A stretch of 7,247 bases of DNA, taken from NCBI GenBank assembly GCA_002394165.1, contig DGTA01000009.1:1-7247 (forward strand), read 5' to 3'. Below, piece after piece: positions 6,246 through 7,247 of the stretch (position 1 is the first letter of the stretch; each line of letters starts with the position of its first letter). The notes under the pieces were generated by a model, which was not told the DNA's origin, ran no database searches, and worked only from the letters and a program-made list of their open reading frames with translations. The DNA comes from Lachnospiraceae bacterium UBA4348. GTDB taxonomy: Bacteria; Bacillota; Clostridia; Lachnospirales; Lachnospiraceae. The translations under genes and the position numbers were made by a program.

Positions 6246-6350
6246 TTAACAACAAAAGACAGATTCAAAGGATCTTCAGCCAGTTGCCGCTTTTGAAAAT
6301 GCTGCGCCGCCTAAGCTGAAGATCCTTCTGAATCTGTTCTTTGTTGTCAA
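6246..6350. repeat. Long inverted repeat after the small gene (35/36-nt arms)
   Basis: Arms at 6246-6280 and 6315-6350 match at 32 of 35 positions with one single-base bulge, around a 34-nt loop. The innermost 13 bp (6268-6280 with 6315-6327) and an 8-bp block (6259-6266 with 6330-6337) are perfect. It starts 7 nt after the small-gene stop codon, so it probably ends that transcript. It lacks a T-run and is far longer than a usual terminator. A short MITE-like element or a processing/stability hairpin is also possible. Confidence 0.85.
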
Positions 6351-6371
6351 CCCTGCCTCTTCGCAAGGACG

Positions 6372-6395
6372 GTTCTGCGTCAACGGCCGCAGAAC
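6372..6395. repeat. Short hairpin between the two long palindromes
   Basis: A perfect 8-bp inverted repeat (GTTCTGCG at 6372-6379 and CGCAGAAC at 6388-6395) closes an 8-nt loop. No T-run follows on either strand. It lies between the two longer palindromes, and no function can be assigned. Confidence 0.6.
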
Positions 6396-6417
6396 ACATG
6401 GAATCGCGCGCGGAAAT

Positions 6418-6596
6418 GGACAGTCCTTTGAAGTTTACGCTGAGAATAAAATACAACACCCTGTTCCAAAGGGGACCTACCGCAGCGCCGGTACTTGGCG
6501 AGAGCGAAGCTCGAGCCTTATGTACCGCTGCGCCGCGGTCAGAGCGCCAGTGTGCCCCGTGGAACAGGGTGTTGCGTTTTATTTCTTCTACTGTCC
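6418..6596. repeat. Nested imperfect palindrome of about 180 nt between convergent genes
   Basis: The complementary blocks, from outside in, are 6418-6424/6590-6596 (7 bp), 6447-6474/6555-6581 (near-complete, with a perfect 15-bp core 6454-6468/6560-6574), 6474-6477/6537-6540, 6481-6487/6526-6532, 6491-6494/6522-6525, 6497-6499/6515-6517 and 6502-6505/6509-6512, ending in a GAA loop. The two innermost stems are separated by GA facing GA, which could form tandem G-A pairs. The main one-sided bulge is 6541-6554. The main stem is flanked by TTTTA-type sequence on both strands, so it may serve as a two-way terminator for the convergent genes. It could equally be a small repeat element or a structured RNA. 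I see no open reading frame worth calling. Confidence 0.8.
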
Positions 6597-6624
6597 TTGT
6601 AAGGACTGTTCCCGTGTCAGATTT

Positions 6625-7247
6625 TTACTTATTTGCAGCCGCAGCCTCCGCTGCCTCCTGCATCTCCTGAATATCCTCAAAGGCCGAGAACATCGGCTTC
6701 ACTTTCTTTCCTTTTAACTTCCTGTCCACATAGTTTCTGGTGATCCGCATAACGGTGCCGTTCAGGGCGATCACGCCGATCAGGTTCGGGATGGCCATAA
6801 GCCCGTTGAAAGTGTCGGACAGGTCCCACGCCAGTGACAGGTTCATGGTGGCGCCCACCAGGATGAAGATCACGAAGATCACCTGATAGACCTTTACAGC
6901 CTTGGTGCCGAACAGGTACTCAAATCCCTTGCTGCCGTACTGGCTCCAGCCAAGCACCGTTGAGAAGGCGAACAGCAGGATCGCAACAGCGATGAACCTG
7001 GCGCCCCACACGCCGAATACGGTAGAGAAGGCCTCAGAGACCAGGGCGGTGGACTCGGCTTTGGAGATGACCGCACCGGTGTTGAGATCCACCATGCCGC
7101 TGGAAAGAATTGCCAGCGCCGTCAGCGTACAGACGATGATCGTATCCGCGAACACCTCGAAGATGCCCCACATGCCCTGAACGACCGGCTCGCGGACGTT
7201 AGAGCAGGAATGTACCATGACAGAGGAGCCGAGGCCGGCCTCGTTGG
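6625..7247 (-). CDS. Alanine/glycine:cation symporter (AGCS family), C-terminal part (cut by window edge)
   Basis: This integral membrane carrier imports alanine or glycine with sodium or protons. About 206 C-terminal residues are visible, less than half of a usual protein of roughly 450-500, and the gene continues past base 7247. The family signature NEAGLGSSVM is at the window edge, followed by WGIFEVFADTIIVCTLTALA, the pattern typical of AGCS. About four membrane segments can be seen: FADTIIVCTLTALAILSSG, FIAVAILLFAFSTVLGW, VYQVIFVIFILVGATMNLSL and GLMAIPNLIGVIAL. The tail is cytoplasmic in appearance, Lys-rich and then Ala/Glu-rich, ending EAAEAAAANK at a TAA. It converges on the lipoprotein/small-gene operon across the palindrome-filled gap. 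Exact substrate and coupling ion cannot be told from this part. Confidence 0.95.
   Translation of the reverse strand, partial: NEAGLGSSVMVHSCSNVREPVVQGMWGIFEVFADTIIVCTLTALAILSSGMVDLNTGAVISKAESTALVSEAFSTVFGVWGARFIAVAILLFAFSTVLGWSQYGSKGFEYLFGTKAVKVYQVIFVIFILVGATMNLSLAWDLSDTFNGLMAIPNLIGVIALNGTVMRITRNYVDRKLKGKKVKPMFSAFEDIQEMQEAAEAAAANK

Noticed and set aside
6246..6596. Insertion sequence
   Set aside because: No transposase fragment lies in or near the interval, and the two palindromes have unrelated arms. At most a non-autonomous element could be proposed.
6265..6717. Short open frames on both strands across the palindromes
   Set aside because: They read through inverted repeats, have no ribosome binding sites or recognisable families, and one overlaps the symporter 3' end in antisense.

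Overview
The window looks like chromosome of a Gram-positive Clostridia member, most likely Lachnospiraceae-like, with G+C above 50% judged by eye. The basis is a family II manganese pyrophosphatase carrying CBS and DRTGG domains, a Firmicutes-type MurA, an alanine/glycine:cation symporter, a lipobox lipoprotein, good AGGAGG-type ribosome binding sites and sigma-A style promoters. No mobile-element gene, CRISPR array, tRNA or rRNA was seen. Four large genes are recognised housekeeping or envelope genes. The parts worth attention are one unusual lipoprotein and several non-coding structured stretches.

Layout. 1-692 (minus): N-terminal part of asparaginyl-tRNA synthetase, cut by the window edge. 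725-760: strong intrinsic terminator ending the murA transcript. 796-2088 (minus): murA. 2089-2345: non-coding, with a near-consensus minus-strand promoter (2268-2296), a 9-bp inverted repeat over its -35 side, and a leader of about 170 nt that folds on paper into three hairpins. 2346-4016 (minus): CBS/DRTGG pyrophosphatase (ppaC). 4017-4134: a compact divergent promoter region in which the two promoters use the same -35 DNA. 4135-5964 (plus): lipoprotein with a long Glu/Thr/Leu repeat linker and a C-terminal serine beta-lactamase/transpeptidase-like domain. 5979-6239 (plus): small conserved-looking protein of unknown function, 14 nt downstream and probably in the same operon. 6240-6624: a non-coding convergent interval of 385 nt filled by three inverted repeats. 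6625-7247 (minus): C-terminal part of an AGCS-family alanine/glycine:cation symporter, cut by the window edge.

How the genes fit together. MurA makes the first committed peptidoglycan precursor, and the lipoprotein carries the SxxK/SxN/KTG triad of enzymes that act on peptidoglycan or beta-lactams, so the middle of the window has a cell-wall flavour. The pyrophosphatase removes the PPi released by reactions such as aminoacyl-tRNA synthesis and nucleotide-sugar formation. Each gene nevertheless appears to have its own promoter or terminator, apart from the lipoprotein/small-gene pair, so this is a row of short transcription units and not one pathway operon. No wholly new multi-gene system is evident. 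The best candidates for undescribed biology are the repeat-linker lipoprotein with its small partner, the structured murA leader, and the two long palindromes at 6246-6350 and 6418-6596.
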